A DNA stretch of 6,874 nucleotides from Candidatus Mediterraneibacter stercorigallinarum (GCA_019116185.1 DXCD01000084.1:1-6874), one strand, 5' to 3'. Counted from the stretch's first letter, positions 1 to 5,984 are shown. Numbers and translations: made by a program. The notes: generated by a model from the letters alone, not told the origin.

Positions 1-106
1 GACTTAAAGGAATGGGATACAGCGTTAATTTCAAAGCGGATGCCTGAGCGCATGCGAATCGTCCGCTTTGAAATTGTTTTTAGCTGTATCCCATTCCTTT
101 TACGTC
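1..106. repeat. Long imperfect inverted repeat (giant hairpin or MITE-like element)
   Basis: Two complementary arms are visible. The outer 18 bases at 6-23 are an exact reverse complement of 83-100, and complementarity continues with one inserted base to the GAC at 1-3 and the GTC at 104-106. An inner 14-base arm at 27-40 exactly matches the reverse complement of 62-75. The arms are separated by a small asymmetric internal loop (24-26 against 76-82) and closed by a ~21-base loop at 41-61, which itself contains the palindrome CGCATGCG at 49-56. The element lies downstream of the sugar kinase gene. There is no U-run after the hairpin on the minus strand, so it is not a classical terminator. It could be a small non-autonomous mobile element, a REP-like palindrome or a structured RNA. 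The left flank is outside the window, so target duplications cannot be judged. Confidence 0.75.
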
Positions 107-228
107 TTTCCCAAATCGTGGAGTCGGAACCTGAGCCACATCCCCGCCCGCTACGAATACGTCTTAAAATATACTACGGTTTTCGGACGTTTTATTCACC
201 GGCCGTCTCCCCGGCAAATCCAGATTTA
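107..228. other. Intergenic spacer downstream of the sugar kinase gene
   Basis: No credible gene is visible between the long inverted repeat and the stop codon of the kinase gene. Only short weak inverted matches occur here, such as ACGTC and GACGT about 20 bases apart. No hairpin with a U-run that would clearly end the minus-strand transcript was found. An open frame across 40-444 on the plus strand lies mostly over the kinase gene and the hairpin and looks like nothing conserved. Confidence 0.5.
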
Positions 229-1188
229 TCACCCCTGCACAAGCGCTTCCACTTCTTCCCTGCCGGGCATTGCCTTGATCGCGCCTTTCCGTGTGGTCAC
301 GATCGCTGCCGCTGCATTGGCGAATGTGAGCATCTCGCCGAGCTGTTCTTCTGTGAGGCTGTCAAAGTCATGCTCCACAATATAATTGAGCGAACTGCCG
401 CCAAAGGTATCTCCGGCGCCAGTGGTTTCTATGGTCTTTACTGAGAATCCCGGACGCTCCACGCGCATCCCCTTATAGTATGCGCGGCTTCCGTCCCTGC
501 CCATGGTAAGCAGGATGAGCGGGATATGATACTTTTCCTGAAGGTATGCGATCCCCTCGTCATAATCTTCTTTCCCGGACACGAACTGGATCTCATTGTC
601 AGAGATTTTCAGGATATCGCATACGCTGAACCCGTACTCCATCTGCTCTTTTGCCAGGTCAAGGGAACTCCACAGCGGCGGCCTCAAATTCGGATCAAAT
701 GAAATCAGGCATCCGCCTTCTTTTGCTGCCCGTACTGCCTTTTTCGTCGCCGCGCGCACCCCGTCATGCGTCATGGAAAGGGTCCCGAAATGGAAGATCT
801 TTGCCCTGCCGACGAACGCTTCATCCACTTCCGACTCATTGAGCATCATGTCCGCCCCCGGATCACGGTAGAAGGAAAATTCTCTGTCCCCGTCCGGGAA
901 GGTATGGACAAAGGCAAGCGTTGTATTCACATTTTCATCTACAACAAGATGAGCCGCGTCAATCCCTGCCTCTGTTATCGTATTCTTAAGAAGCGTGCCG
1001 AACTGATCCCTGCCCACTTTTCCGATAAATGCCGTCTTCTTTCCCATTTTATTCAGGAGAGCCAGCACATTGCAGGGAGCCCCGCCGGGGCATGCCTCGA
1101 AGAGATTATTCCCCTGTTCGCTCTGACCGTTCATCGTAAAATCAATCAGAAGCTCTCCTAAAGCGATCACATCATATTCTTTCTCCAT
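229..1188 (-). CDS. PfkB/ribokinase-family sugar kinase, probable fructokinase
   Basis: Predicted cytoplasmic kinase that transfers phosphate from ATP to a sugar. Fructose to fructose-6-phosphate is the best guess. The protein is 319 residues, normal for the family. Visible family features are an N-terminal IALGELLIDF strand, the GGAPCNVLALLNKMG sugar-binding signature at about 35-49, DPNLRP at 165-170 as in many fructokinases, and the C-terminal TTGAGDTFGG signature at 255-264, where Asp260 is the expected catalytic base. The frame stays open to an ATG at 1242, but the start at 1188 is preferred. It has an AAAGGAGG site 9 bases upstream, and the extra 18 residues are basic and not family-like. 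The gene lies 66 bases downstream of the second GTPase-like gene and may share its transcript, though no functional link is obvious. Family assignment is firm; the exact sugar is inference, since PfkB specificity is hard to read from sequence. Confidence 0.93.
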   Translation of the reverse strand: MEKEYDVIALGELLIDFTMNGQSEQGNNLFEACPGGAPCNVLALLNKMGKKTAFIGKVGRDQFGTLLKNTITEAGIDAAHLVVDENVNTTLAFVHTFPDGDREFSFYRDPGADMMLNESEVDEAFVGRAKIFHFGTLSMTHDGVRAATKKAVRAAKEGGCLISFDPNLRPPLWSSLDLAKEQMEYGFSVCDILKISDNEIQFVSGKEDYDEGIAYLQEKYHIPLILLTMGRDGSRAYYKGMRVERPGFSVKTIETTGAGDTFGGSSLNYIVEHDFDSLTEEQLGEMLTFANAAAAIVTTRKGAIKAMPGREEVEALVQG

Positions 1189-1197
1189 ATCTGTATG

Positions 1198-1205
1198 CCT
1201 CCTTT
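1198..1205 (-). promoter_or_regulatory. Ribosome binding site of the sugar kinase gene
   Basis: Read on the minus strand this is AAAGGAGG, a near-perfect Shine-Dalgarno sequence ending 9 bases before the ATG at 1186-1188. It decides the start in favour of 1188 over the upstream in-frame ATG at 1242. Confidence 0.85.
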
Positions 1206-1254
1206 GGTGCTGCGCCGAGCTTTTCATCCGGCGGAATTTCATATTAGAATTTAA

Positions 1255-2202
1255 TTAATTGAAGTATACCAGTTCTTCTATGGGCTCTGCAAGCTCTATG
1301 TGTTCTGCCTCCAGTACCGGTCCCTCGCCCCGGTACACAGACACATTGGCAAATCCGACCTTTGCCCGGATCTTGACCCAGTCTCCCGGTTTGAGCTTCG
1401 GGGCATAAGAGCTCTTGCACACATACCCCAGAAATGTAGTGTCATCCGCGCAGCAGGTCATTGCCATGCGTCCCGGCAGGAACACCTTGGACGGAAATGT
1501 CCTGGGCTTCACTGCTTTTGCGGTGAACTCCACCACTTTTCCCTTATATCTGTCCGGATTCTCCATCATATCCACATACCAGATCCCGTAATCCTCTTTT
1601 GCGATCTCAATGACCGGCGCTTTCAGGTCATAAGGCACATCGTCCTCGAAAATATTTTCCACCTCGCCGTTCTCGTCCTCAAAGATCACTTCCGCCTGCG
1701 GGCTCACCACTTTTACACTTCTGCGGTATCCTGCAAGGGGCTTGATATCTTCACAGCGGTTGAACAGCACGAGCTCCGCGTCCCTGACCATTTCCACGAA
1801 AAGAGGCTTGAGATTGGTCAGATACATCTGGAACGTGCTGGCGTCCACCGTGGTGAGCTTCTGCTCGATCTCCCATCCGTCCGGAAGCTTCAGATTCTCA
1901 AAATCACTGACCTTCCACATGCCGTTGTACTCTACCACAACACGCTCCGGCTCGTGTTTCTTATTCATTTCTTCCAGCCACTCTTCGGTCAGATCTTCCT
2001 GATCTTCCACCCGCTCGATGACAACGCCGTACCTGAGCATTTCCATGGGATCATACTCTTCCTCCCCCTCTTCGCAGAGGATGAGAAGCGTCTTTCCGTC
2101 GATCTGAAAATAATCCTGCTTTAGTGTAAATGTAAGGAACTGAGTTTTCCCGCTGTCCAGGAAACCGGTCATCAGATAGACCATTACATTTGGTTCATTC
2201 AT
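1255..2202 (-). CDS. CobW-like P-loop GTPase-related protein with a C-terminal YcgQ/TIGR03943-like domain
   Basis: A 315-residue protein with two parts. The N-terminal ~190 residues follow the CobW/COG0523 layout: a Walker A P-loop GFLDSGKT at 13-20, an acidic CEEGEEEYD segment at 43-51 where the family has ENEFGE, and VVVEYNGMW at 88-96 where the family has IEPSG. FNRCED at 147-152 sits where NKxD is expected. The CxCC metal motif of true COG0523 proteins is absent. Residues ~195-315 resemble the C-terminal domain of YcgQ/TIGR03943 proteins, including FLPGRMAMTCCADD at 241-254 with two adjacent cysteines that could bind metal. No signal peptide or membrane segment is evident, so it is probably cytoplasmic. 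The ATG has an AGGAG site 9 bases upstream. The upstream CobW gene ends only 17 bases away, so co-transcription and possibly translational coupling are likely. Function is unproven; a metal-related role is inferred from the domains and the neighbour. Confidence 0.85.
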   Translation of the reverse strand: MNEPNVMVYLMTGFLDSGKTQFLTFTLKQDYFQIDGKTLLILCEEGEEEYDPMEMLRYGVVIERVEDQEDLTEEWLEEMNKKHEPERVVVEYNGMWKVSDFENLKLPDGWEIEQKLTTVDASTFQMYLTNLKPLFVEMVRDAELVLFNRCEDIKPLAGYRRSVKVVSPQAEVIFEDENGEVENIFEDDVPYDLKAPVIEIAKEDYGIWYVDMMENPDRYKGKVVEFTAKAVKPRTFPSKVFLPGRMAMTCCADDTTFLGYVCKSSYAPKLKPGDWVKIRAKVGFANVSVYRGEGPVLEAEHIELAEPIEELVYFN

Positions 2203-2219
2203 ATTCGTTCACTCCTGTC

Positions 2220-3359
2220 TCATGCCAGCCCGAAAAGTTCTGCCAGCTTCTCCTCATTCAGCTCCGCGCCGATCACACAGATGCGTCCTGTATATTCCGG
2301 CGCTCCGGCGCGCACTTCATGCTCTTCCGGAACCATGTCAAAATAGATCCACTCGCCGTCCGTCCCGGCAACCATTCCCTTTGCGCGGAGCACATTGCCG
2401 TAAGCGCTGTCCTCTTCCAGTGTCTTCAATATATCTGCGATCTGATCTTTTGTGTACGTGTGGATCGTCTCACGTCCCCAGCTTGTAAACACGTCATCTG
2501 CATGATGATGGCCTTCATGATCGTGGTGATGATGATGATCGTGGCCGCAGCAATCGTCATGGTCGTGGTCTTCGTGTCCGTGATGATGTTCATGACCGTG
2601 GTCTTCGTGATCGTGGTCTTCGTGATCGTGGTCTTCATGACCATGATGATGTTTGTGGCCGTGGTCTTCATGATCGTGGTCATGCCCGCAGCACTCTCCA
2701 TGCTCATGGTGATGTCCGCACTCCGGGCAGATGATCTCGTCGAGCAGTTCTTCTTCAAGTGACTTGCCGGATTCCATCGTCTCCAGTATTTTGCTGCCCG
2801 CGAGCTGGGCGATCGGTGTAGTGATAAACGGCGCTTTGTCATTGAGTTCGCGCAGAAGAGCCACGCTCTCCTCCACTTTCTCCGGTTTCGCCTTATCTGT
2901 ACGGCTTAAGATCACCGCGCCTGCATACTCGATCTGGTTGCTGAAGAATTCTCCGAAATTCTTCCGGTAGATCCTGCATTTTGTCACGTCCACAACCGTG
3001 GAAAAGCTGTTGAGCCGGGCGTCGATCTCTCCCTGCACATCCTGGACCGCCTTGATCACGTCTGAGAGCTTGCCCACTCCGGACGGTTCGATGAGGATAC
3101 GGTCCGGATGGTAAGTGTCCACCACCTCTCTTAATGATTTTCCGAAGTCACCTACAAGAGAACAGCAGATGCATCCGGAATTCATCTCCCGGATCTCGAT
3201 CCCGGACTCTTTTAAGAAGCCTCCGTCGATTCCGATCTCTCCGAATTCATTTTCAATCAGCACAACCTGCTCCCCTGTAAATGCCTCTGAGAGCAGCTTC
3301 TTGATCAGTGTTGTTTTTCCGGCTCCAAGGAAGCCGGAGATAATATCGATCTTTGTCAT
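2220..3359 (-). CDS. CobW/COG0523-family metal GTPase with histidine-rich linker
   Basis: A 379-residue cytoplasmic P-loop GTPase of the family that inserts or delivers metals (cobalt in CobW, zinc in ZNG1/YeiR/ZagA-type proteins). Visible motifs are Walker A GFLGAGKTT at 9-17, ENEFGE at 36-41, the hallmark GCICC at 62-66 (metal site coupled to GTP hydrolysis), and IEPSG at 90-94. SRTD at 152-155 replaces the usual NKxD base-recognition motif. A CPEC pair at 211-214 opens a linker at 216-286 containing 35 histidines plus CC pairs at 223-224 and 270-271. A C-terminal CobW_C-like domain covers about 290-379 (TSWGRETIH followed later by RAKGMVAGTDGEWIYFD). The ATG is preceded by AAGGAGG about 10 bases upstream. 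It lies 35 bases after the exoIII gene and 17 bases before the second GTPase-like gene. The His-rich linker points to zinc or nickel chaperoning or storage; which metal is inference. No obvious Zur-type operator was recognised upstream. Confidence 0.93.
   Translation of the reverse strand: MTKIDIISGFLGAGKTTLIKKLLSEAFTGEQVVLIENEFGEIGIDGGFLKESGIEIREMNSGCICCSLVGDFGKSLREVVDTYHPDRILIEPSGVGKLSDVIKAVQDVQGEIDARLNSFSTVVDVTKCRIYRKNFGEFFSNQIEYAGAVILSRTDKAKPEKVEESVALLRELNDKAPFITTPIAQLAGSKILETMESGKSLEEELLDEIICPECGHHHEHGECCGHDHDHEDHGHKHHHGHEDHDHEDHDHEDHGHEHHHGHEDHDHDDCCGHDHHHHHDHEGHHHADDVFTSWGRETIHTYTKDQIADILKTLEEDSAYGNVLRAKGMVAGTDGEWIYFDMVPEEHEVRAGAPEYTGRICVIGAELNEEKLAELFGLA
2502..2714 (-). repeat. Coding repeat for the histidine-rich metal-binding linker
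   Basis: This stretch encodes residues 216-286 of the CobW-family GTPase. It is built from reiterated short units encoding HEDHDH, HEDHGH and HHHGH, with near-identical 15-base units such as GATCGTGGTCTTCGT repeated in tandem around 2600-2640 on the plus strand. The reading frame is intact throughout. Such a stretch is prone to slippage, so linker length may differ between strains. Confidence 0.85.
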
Positions 3360-3394
3360 TTCAGATCATCCTCCTTATATCGCTGTCTGAATCT

Positions 3395-4147
3395 TTATTT
3401 TAAGTCCAGTTCCACCGGGCAGTGGTCTGAACCCATGATATCTGTCAGTATCTTTGCATCCGCAAGCCTGTCCTTCAGGCATTCTGACACGCAGAAATAG
3501 TCGATTCGCCATCCCGCGTTCTTCGCCCGCGCGCTGAACCGGTAGGACCACCAGGAATAGATGCCCTCCCGGTCAGGATAGAAATACCGGAACGTATCAA
3601 TAAATCCGGCGTCCAGAAGCTCTGTAAACTTCTGCCTCTCCTCGTCTGTGAACCCTGCATTTTTCCGGTTTGTCTTCGGGTTCTTCAGGTCGATCTCTTT
3701 ATGGGCGACATTCATATCCCCTGTCACAATGACCGGCTTCGTCTCTTCCAGCTTCTTCAGGTAAGCCCTGAAATCGTCCTCCCACTTCATCCGGTAATCC
3801 AGCCTTGCCAGCTCGTTCTGAGAGTTGGGCGTATACACCGTGACAAAATAAAAGTCGTCAAATTCACAGGTAATGACACGCCCCTCCTGGTCGTGTTCTT
3901 CAATCCCGATCCCGTAAGCCACGGAAAGGGGCTCCTTCTTGGTAAACACCGCTGTGCCCGAATACCCCTTCCGCACAGCGTAGTTCCAGTACTGATGATA
4001 GCCCGGAAGTTCTAATACAAGCTGCCCTTCCTGCATCTTTGTCTCCTGGATACAGAAAATATCAGCGTCCGCCTCTTGAAAGAAATCAAGGAATCCCTTC
4101 TGCACGCATGCCCGTATCCCATTCACATTCCACGATATCAGTTTCAT
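3395..4147 (-). CDS. xth: Exodeoxyribonuclease III / AP endonuclease (ExoA/Xth family)
   Basis: A 250-residue DNA repair enzyme that cuts the backbone 5' to abasic sites and has 3'-5' exonuclease activity in base excision repair. The length matches Gram-positive ExoA. Signature residues of the exonuclease/endonuclease/phosphatase fold are in place: ISWNVNGIRA at 4-13 (Asn7), IQETK at 33-37 (metal-binding Glu35), VYTPNSQ at 104-110, GDMNVAHKEID at 143-153 (Asp144 and Asn146), SWWSYR at 198-203, WRIDY at 213-217 and the terminal GSDHCPVELDL at 239-249 (catalytic Asp240-His241). The ATG at 4147 follows AAGGAGG by 6 bases. It is the first gene of a tight group with the CobW-family GTPase. The gap to truA upstream is 132 bases with a hairpin, so it may have its own promoter, though none is convincing. 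The equivalent Bacillus gene is called exoA. Confidence 0.97.
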   Translation of the reverse strand: MKLISWNVNGIRACVQKGFLDFFQEADADIFCIQETKMQEGQLVLELPGYHQYWNYAVRKGYSGTAVFTKKEPLSVAYGIGIEEHDQEGRVITCEFDDFYFVTVYTPNSQNELARLDYRMKWEDDFRAYLKKLEETKPVIVTGDMNVAHKEIDLKNPKTNRKNAGFTDEERQKFTELLDAGFIDTFRYFYPDREGIYSWWSYRFSARAKNAGWRIDYFCVSECLKDRLADAKILTDIMGSDHCPVELDLK

Positions 4148-4153
4148 TTATTT

Positions 4154-4160
4154 CCTCCTT
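4154..4160 (-). promoter_or_regulatory. Ribosome binding site of the exoIII gene
   Basis: AAGGAGG on the minus strand, 6 bases before the ATG at 4145-4147. It supports that start codon. Confidence 0.8.
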
Positions 4161-4230
4161 ATGCCCGGTTTCTCTCTGACCGCGCGCACTGCAAAAAGCC
4201 TGCCTTTGGTTCTCATTTCCGGGCTGAACG

Positions 4231-4260
4231 AAGGACAGATCTTCTCTCGTATCTGTCCTT
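4231..4260. terminator. Hairpin between truA and the exoIII gene, possible terminator
   Basis: A perfect 10-bp stem, AAGGACAGAT at 4231-4240 pairing with ATCTGTCCTT at 4251-4260, closes a 10-base loop. It lies about 20 bases past the truA stop codon. The T-rich tail is on the plus-strand side (TCCTTTTCTAATT), while on the transcribed minus strand the hairpin is followed by CGTTCAG. As an intrinsic terminator of truA it is therefore atypical; it could instead be an mRNA-end stabiliser or processing structure. Confidence 0.45.
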
Positions 4261-4279
4261 TTCTAATTATGCTCTGTTT

Positions 4280-5017
4280 TTATTTATACCACACTTCTTT
4301 CAGGAACAGCCCTCTCGCCGGCGCGAGGAATCCTGCCTGTCCCCTGTCTTTTGTCCGGAGCGCGTCACGCACGCTTTCCGCCGTGCGCTGATGTGTCCCC
4401 GCTTCAAGCAGAGTGCCCGTGAGAATACGGACCATATGATACAGAAATCCGGTTCCCTTATATTCAATCGCCACCCTGCCGTCTTGTCCGCTGATCATTA
4501 TATCATAAATCGTACGCTTTGTGGAGGTCTCATCCTTTTTATCCGTATAGGCCTGAAACTCGTGAGTGCCAAGCAGATACCCCGCTGCCTCGCGCATCCG
4601 CTCAAGATCCAGCTCATGAGGGAAATGATAACAGTACCGCCTTGTAAATACATCCGGCTTCTCCCCGGTATCGATATAATATTCATACGCTTTGCCCACG
4701 GCGCTTTTGCGGGCGTGAAACCCATTCTTCACAAGCTGTGCATCCAGAATGCGGATATCTTCCGGGAGGAACCGGTTGATCTTCTCCGTAAAGAATCCGT
4801 CTTCCGGCTGTCCCGCCAGGACAATGCTGGCGGTCTGCCCTTTCGCATGGACCCCTGCATCCGTCCTCCCGGAGCCGTTTATCTCAACCTTATATCCCGT
4901 CTGTTCACATATCACTTTTTCAAGGATCCCCTGGATCGTCCGGTCTGTATTCATCTGCCGCTGCCATCCCTGATAACGTGTGCCGTCATAAGCGATCGTC
5001 AATTTGTAGGTACGCAT
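4280..5017 (-). CDS. truA: tRNA pseudouridine synthase A (TruA)
   Basis: A 245-residue enzyme that isomerises uridine to pseudouridine at positions 38-40 of the tRNA anticodon stem-loop. The length is typical. Seen in the sequence: N-terminal YKLTIAYDGTRYQGWQRQ at 4-21, the catalytic motif GSGRTDAGVHA at 48-58 with the nucleophile Asp53, HARKSAVGKAYEYYI at 101-115, GTGFLYHMVRILTGTL at 188-203, and the terminal AGFLAPARGLFLKEVWY. The ATG at 5017 is preceded by AGGAGG with a rather short 4-base spacer. A U-tailed hairpin sits just 3 bases upstream of this ribosome site, so either transcription reads through from nrdR or expression is controlled at that hairpin. No missing catalytic residue or frame break is evident. 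Some Clostridia carry more than one TruA-like protein, so this may be one of two copies. Confidence 0.97.
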   Translation of the reverse strand: MRTYKLTIAYDGTRYQGWQRQMNTDRTIQGILEKVICEQTGYKVEINGSGRTDAGVHAKGQTASIVLAGQPEDGFFTEKINRFLPEDIRILDAQLVKNGFHARKSAVGKAYEYYIDTGEKPDVFTRRYCYHFPHELDLERMREAAGYLLGTHEFQAYTDKKDETSTKRTIYDIMISGQDGRVAIEYKGTGFLYHMVRILTGTLLEAGTHQRTAESVRDALRTKDRGQAGFLAPARGLFLKEVWYK

Positions 5018-5030
5018 TTTCCCTCCTGAA

Positions 5031-5081
5031 TATAAAAAACGAAATCAACTGTCCTCGTATCAAGTATCGCTGATTTCGTTT
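5031..5081 (-). terminator. U-tailed hairpin between nrdR and truA, terminator or attenuator
   Basis: On the minus strand an 11-base arm AAACGAAATCA (5081-5071) pairs with TGATTTCGTTT (5047-5037) around a 23-base loop and runs into TTTATA, giving a run of six Ts. This is the form of an intrinsic terminator for the ymxH-nrdR transcript. It ends 3 bases before the truA ribosome binding site at 5021-5027, so it is also the 5' leader of any truA message coming from upstream. The plus-strand side is also T-rich (TTTCTTTTC). Confidence 0.65.
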
Positions 5082-5096
5082 CTTTTCTGCCGCTGC

Positions 5097-5124
5097 ATCC
5101 GGCGCAGATCATATGGCGCCGGAT
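5097..5124. other. GC-rich hairpin just after the nrdR stop
   Basis: A perfect 9-bp stem, ATCCGGCGC at 5097-5105 pairing with GCGCCGGAT at 5116-5124, closes a 10-base loop. It begins 5 bases past the nrdR stop codon on the minus strand. No U-run follows it, so by itself it is not a canonical terminator. It may shield the nrdR mRNA end or act with the U-tailed hairpin that follows. Confidence 0.6.
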
Positions 5125-5129
5125 TCCCT

Positions 5130-5579
5130 CTACTGCAGAAATTTCTTAAGCTCGTCCATAAATGTATTTGCATCTTTAAATTCTCTGTAAACCGATGCAA
5201 ATCTGACATATGCCACCGGATCGAGATCCTTTAGTTTCTCCATGACGATCTCTCCGATCGCGCTGCTGGGGATTTCTTTCTCTTCACGGTTAAAGATCTC
5301 CAGCTCAATAGCGTCTATGGTCTTCTGGATCGCCTCCGCCGGGACAGGGCGTTTGTAACACGCGCTCAATACACCGTGCTCGATCTTGGACCGTTCATAC
5401 TGCTCTCGGTTATTATCCTTCTTGATCACGATCAGTGGGATGGTCTCTACTTTCTCATAGGTGGTAAATCTTCTCCCGCATTCATCGCAGGAACGCCGCC
5501 TGCGGATCGAACTCTTGTCCTCCGCCGGCCTGGAATCTATGACTCTGGTATCCGGGTTGCCACAATATGGACATCTCAT
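5130..5579 (-). CDS. nrdR: Transcriptional repressor NrdR (zinc ribbon plus ATP-cone)
   Basis: A 149-residue regulator that represses ribonucleotide reductase genes, sensing ATP/dATP through an ATP-cone domain and binding NrdR boxes through a zinc ribbon. The N-terminal zinc ribbon has Cys3, Cys6, Cys31 and Cys34 (CPYC and CDEC) with the family-typical DSRPAEDKSSIRRRRSC between them. The ATP-cone covers about 46-136, ending in the conserved AYVRFASVYREF at 123-134. The length matches the family. The frame stays open to an ATG at 5642, but the start at 5579 (MRCPYCG) is chosen because NrdR proteins begin there and an AAGGCGG-like site lies 7 bases upstream. It follows ymxH by 68 bases, a pairing known in Clostridia, and is probably co-transcribed with it. 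No NrdR box was recognised in the window, so its targets lie elsewhere. Confidence 0.97.
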   Translation of the reverse strand: MRCPYCGNPDTRVIDSRPAEDKSSIRRRRSCDECGRRFTTYEKVETIPLIVIKKDNNREQYERSKIEHGVLSACYKRPVPAEAIQKTIDAIELEIFNREEKEIPSSAIGEIVMEKLKDLDPVAYVRFASVYREFKDANTFMDELKKFLQ

Positions 5580-5586
5580 ATTTTTT

Positions 5587-5593
5587 CCGCCTT
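5587..5593 (-). promoter_or_regulatory. Weak ribosome binding site of nrdR
   Basis: AAGGCGG on the minus strand, 7 bases before the ATG at 5577-5579. It has one mismatch to AAGGAGG and is weaker than those of the neighbouring genes. It supports the start at 5579 rather than the in-frame ATG at 5642. Confidence 0.6.
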
Positions 5594-5647
5594 TCTCTGC
5601 TTTCGCATCAGTCTTATTCTGCTGTCTGGGTTCATTATACACAATCG

Positions 5648-5902
5648 TTAAAACTTTTGCAAAAACTTTTCTTCCTGGATCTCAACGATCACAATATCCG
5701 GTCCGATCTTGCGGATGCAGGCAAAAGGAATCACATACTCACAGTCCGTGCCCAGGAATCCGCAGATTTTTCCCGGTCCCGGGATAACCACTGCCTCCAC
5801 CTCTCCGTTACAGACATTGATCTCCACATCCACAATACACCCCAGACGTCTGCCGCTGCAGATATTGATCACTTCCTTGTCCCTTAATTCACAGAGCCTC
5901 AT
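5648..5902 (-). CDS. ylmC: YlmC/YmxH-family sporulation protein (PRC-barrel domain)
   Basis: An 84-residue protein of the small PRC-barrel family that is widespread in endospore formers; the exact molecular role is unknown. Recognisable features are the MRLCELRDKEVINI start, the GRRLGCIVDVEIN strand pair at 17-29, the VVIPGPGKICGFLG segment at 38-51, and YVIPFACIRKIGPDIVIVEI at 56-75. No signal peptide or membrane span is present. An in-frame ATG exists at 5941, but the start at 5902 is preferred because family members begin at this MRL and a GGAG site lies 8-9 bases upstream; the upstream ATG has no well-spaced site. The gene precedes nrdR by 68 bases. In many Clostridia this pair follows sigE-sigG, but here the upstream neighbour is a divergent plus-strand gene, so the sigma-factor genes, if present, are elsewhere. 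Confidence 0.9.
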   Translation of the reverse strand: MRLCELRDKEVINICSGRRLGCIVDVEINVCNGEVEAVVIPGPGKICGFLGTDCEYVIPFACIRKIGPDIVIVEIQEEKFLQKF

Positions 5903-5910
5903 ATTTTTCA

Positions 5911-5914
5911 CTCC
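5911..5914 (-). promoter_or_regulatory. Ribosome binding site of the ymxH/ylmC gene
   Basis: GGAG within GGTGGAG on the minus strand, 8 bases before the ATG at 5900-5902. It supports this start over the ATG at 5941. Confidence 0.6.
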
Positions 5915-5972
5915 ACCCACGACAGTATCTTTCACTTTCATCTTATGATTTTTTTCTCATCCTGTGTCTGTC

Positions 5973-5984
5973 TTTCGCGCGAAA
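5973..5984. promoter_or_regulatory. Perfect 12-bp palindrome in divergent intergenic region, possible operator
   Basis: TTTCGCGCGAAA is a perfect palindrome lying between the divergent ymxH and DUF3783-like genes, about 70 bases from the ymxH start and 130 from the other. A dyad of this kind could bind a dimeric regulator controlling one or both genes. It does not match a NrdR box or another operator I recognise, so the regulator is unknown. Confidence 0.35.

Noticed and set aside
1210..1235. Short CGCCG/CGGCG hairpin between the second GTPase-like gene and the kinase gene
   Set aside because: The stem is only 5 bp with an 11-base loop and has no U-run, too weak to call a terminator.
1300..2124. 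Plus-strand open frame of 274 codons
   Set aside because: It lies antisense to the CobW-like/YcgQ-domain gene, has no ribosome site and its protein shows no recognisable motifs; it mirrors the codon structure of the real gene.
2502..2714. Short repeats that could suggest a CRISPR array or minisatellite
   Set aside because: Units are irregular, have no unique spacers and stay in frame within a conserved gene, so this is a His-rich coding repeat.
2190..2762. Plus-strand open frame encoding a very hydrophobic Val/Met-rich stretch that mimics membrane helices
   Set aside because: It is the complement of the GTPase's His-rich repeat: His and Asp codons read backwards give Met, Val and Ile. The minus-strand frame carries the conserved domains.
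3360..3394. Possible Zur-type operator upstream of the CobW-family gene
   Set aside because: The 35-base gap contains only the ribosome site and no recognisable inverted repeat of the Zur type.
4076..5029. Plus-strand open frame of 317 codons across truA and the truA-exoIII gap
   Set aside because: It is antisense to truA, whose catalytic motifs are intact, and it crosses an intergenic hairpin. The translation has no family-like features.
5650..5670. Two copies of AAAACTTTT near the ymxH stop
   Set aside because: They encode the repeated Lys-Phe at the C-terminus (KFLQKF) and the spacing is not that of a known operator, so coding is a sufficient explanation.
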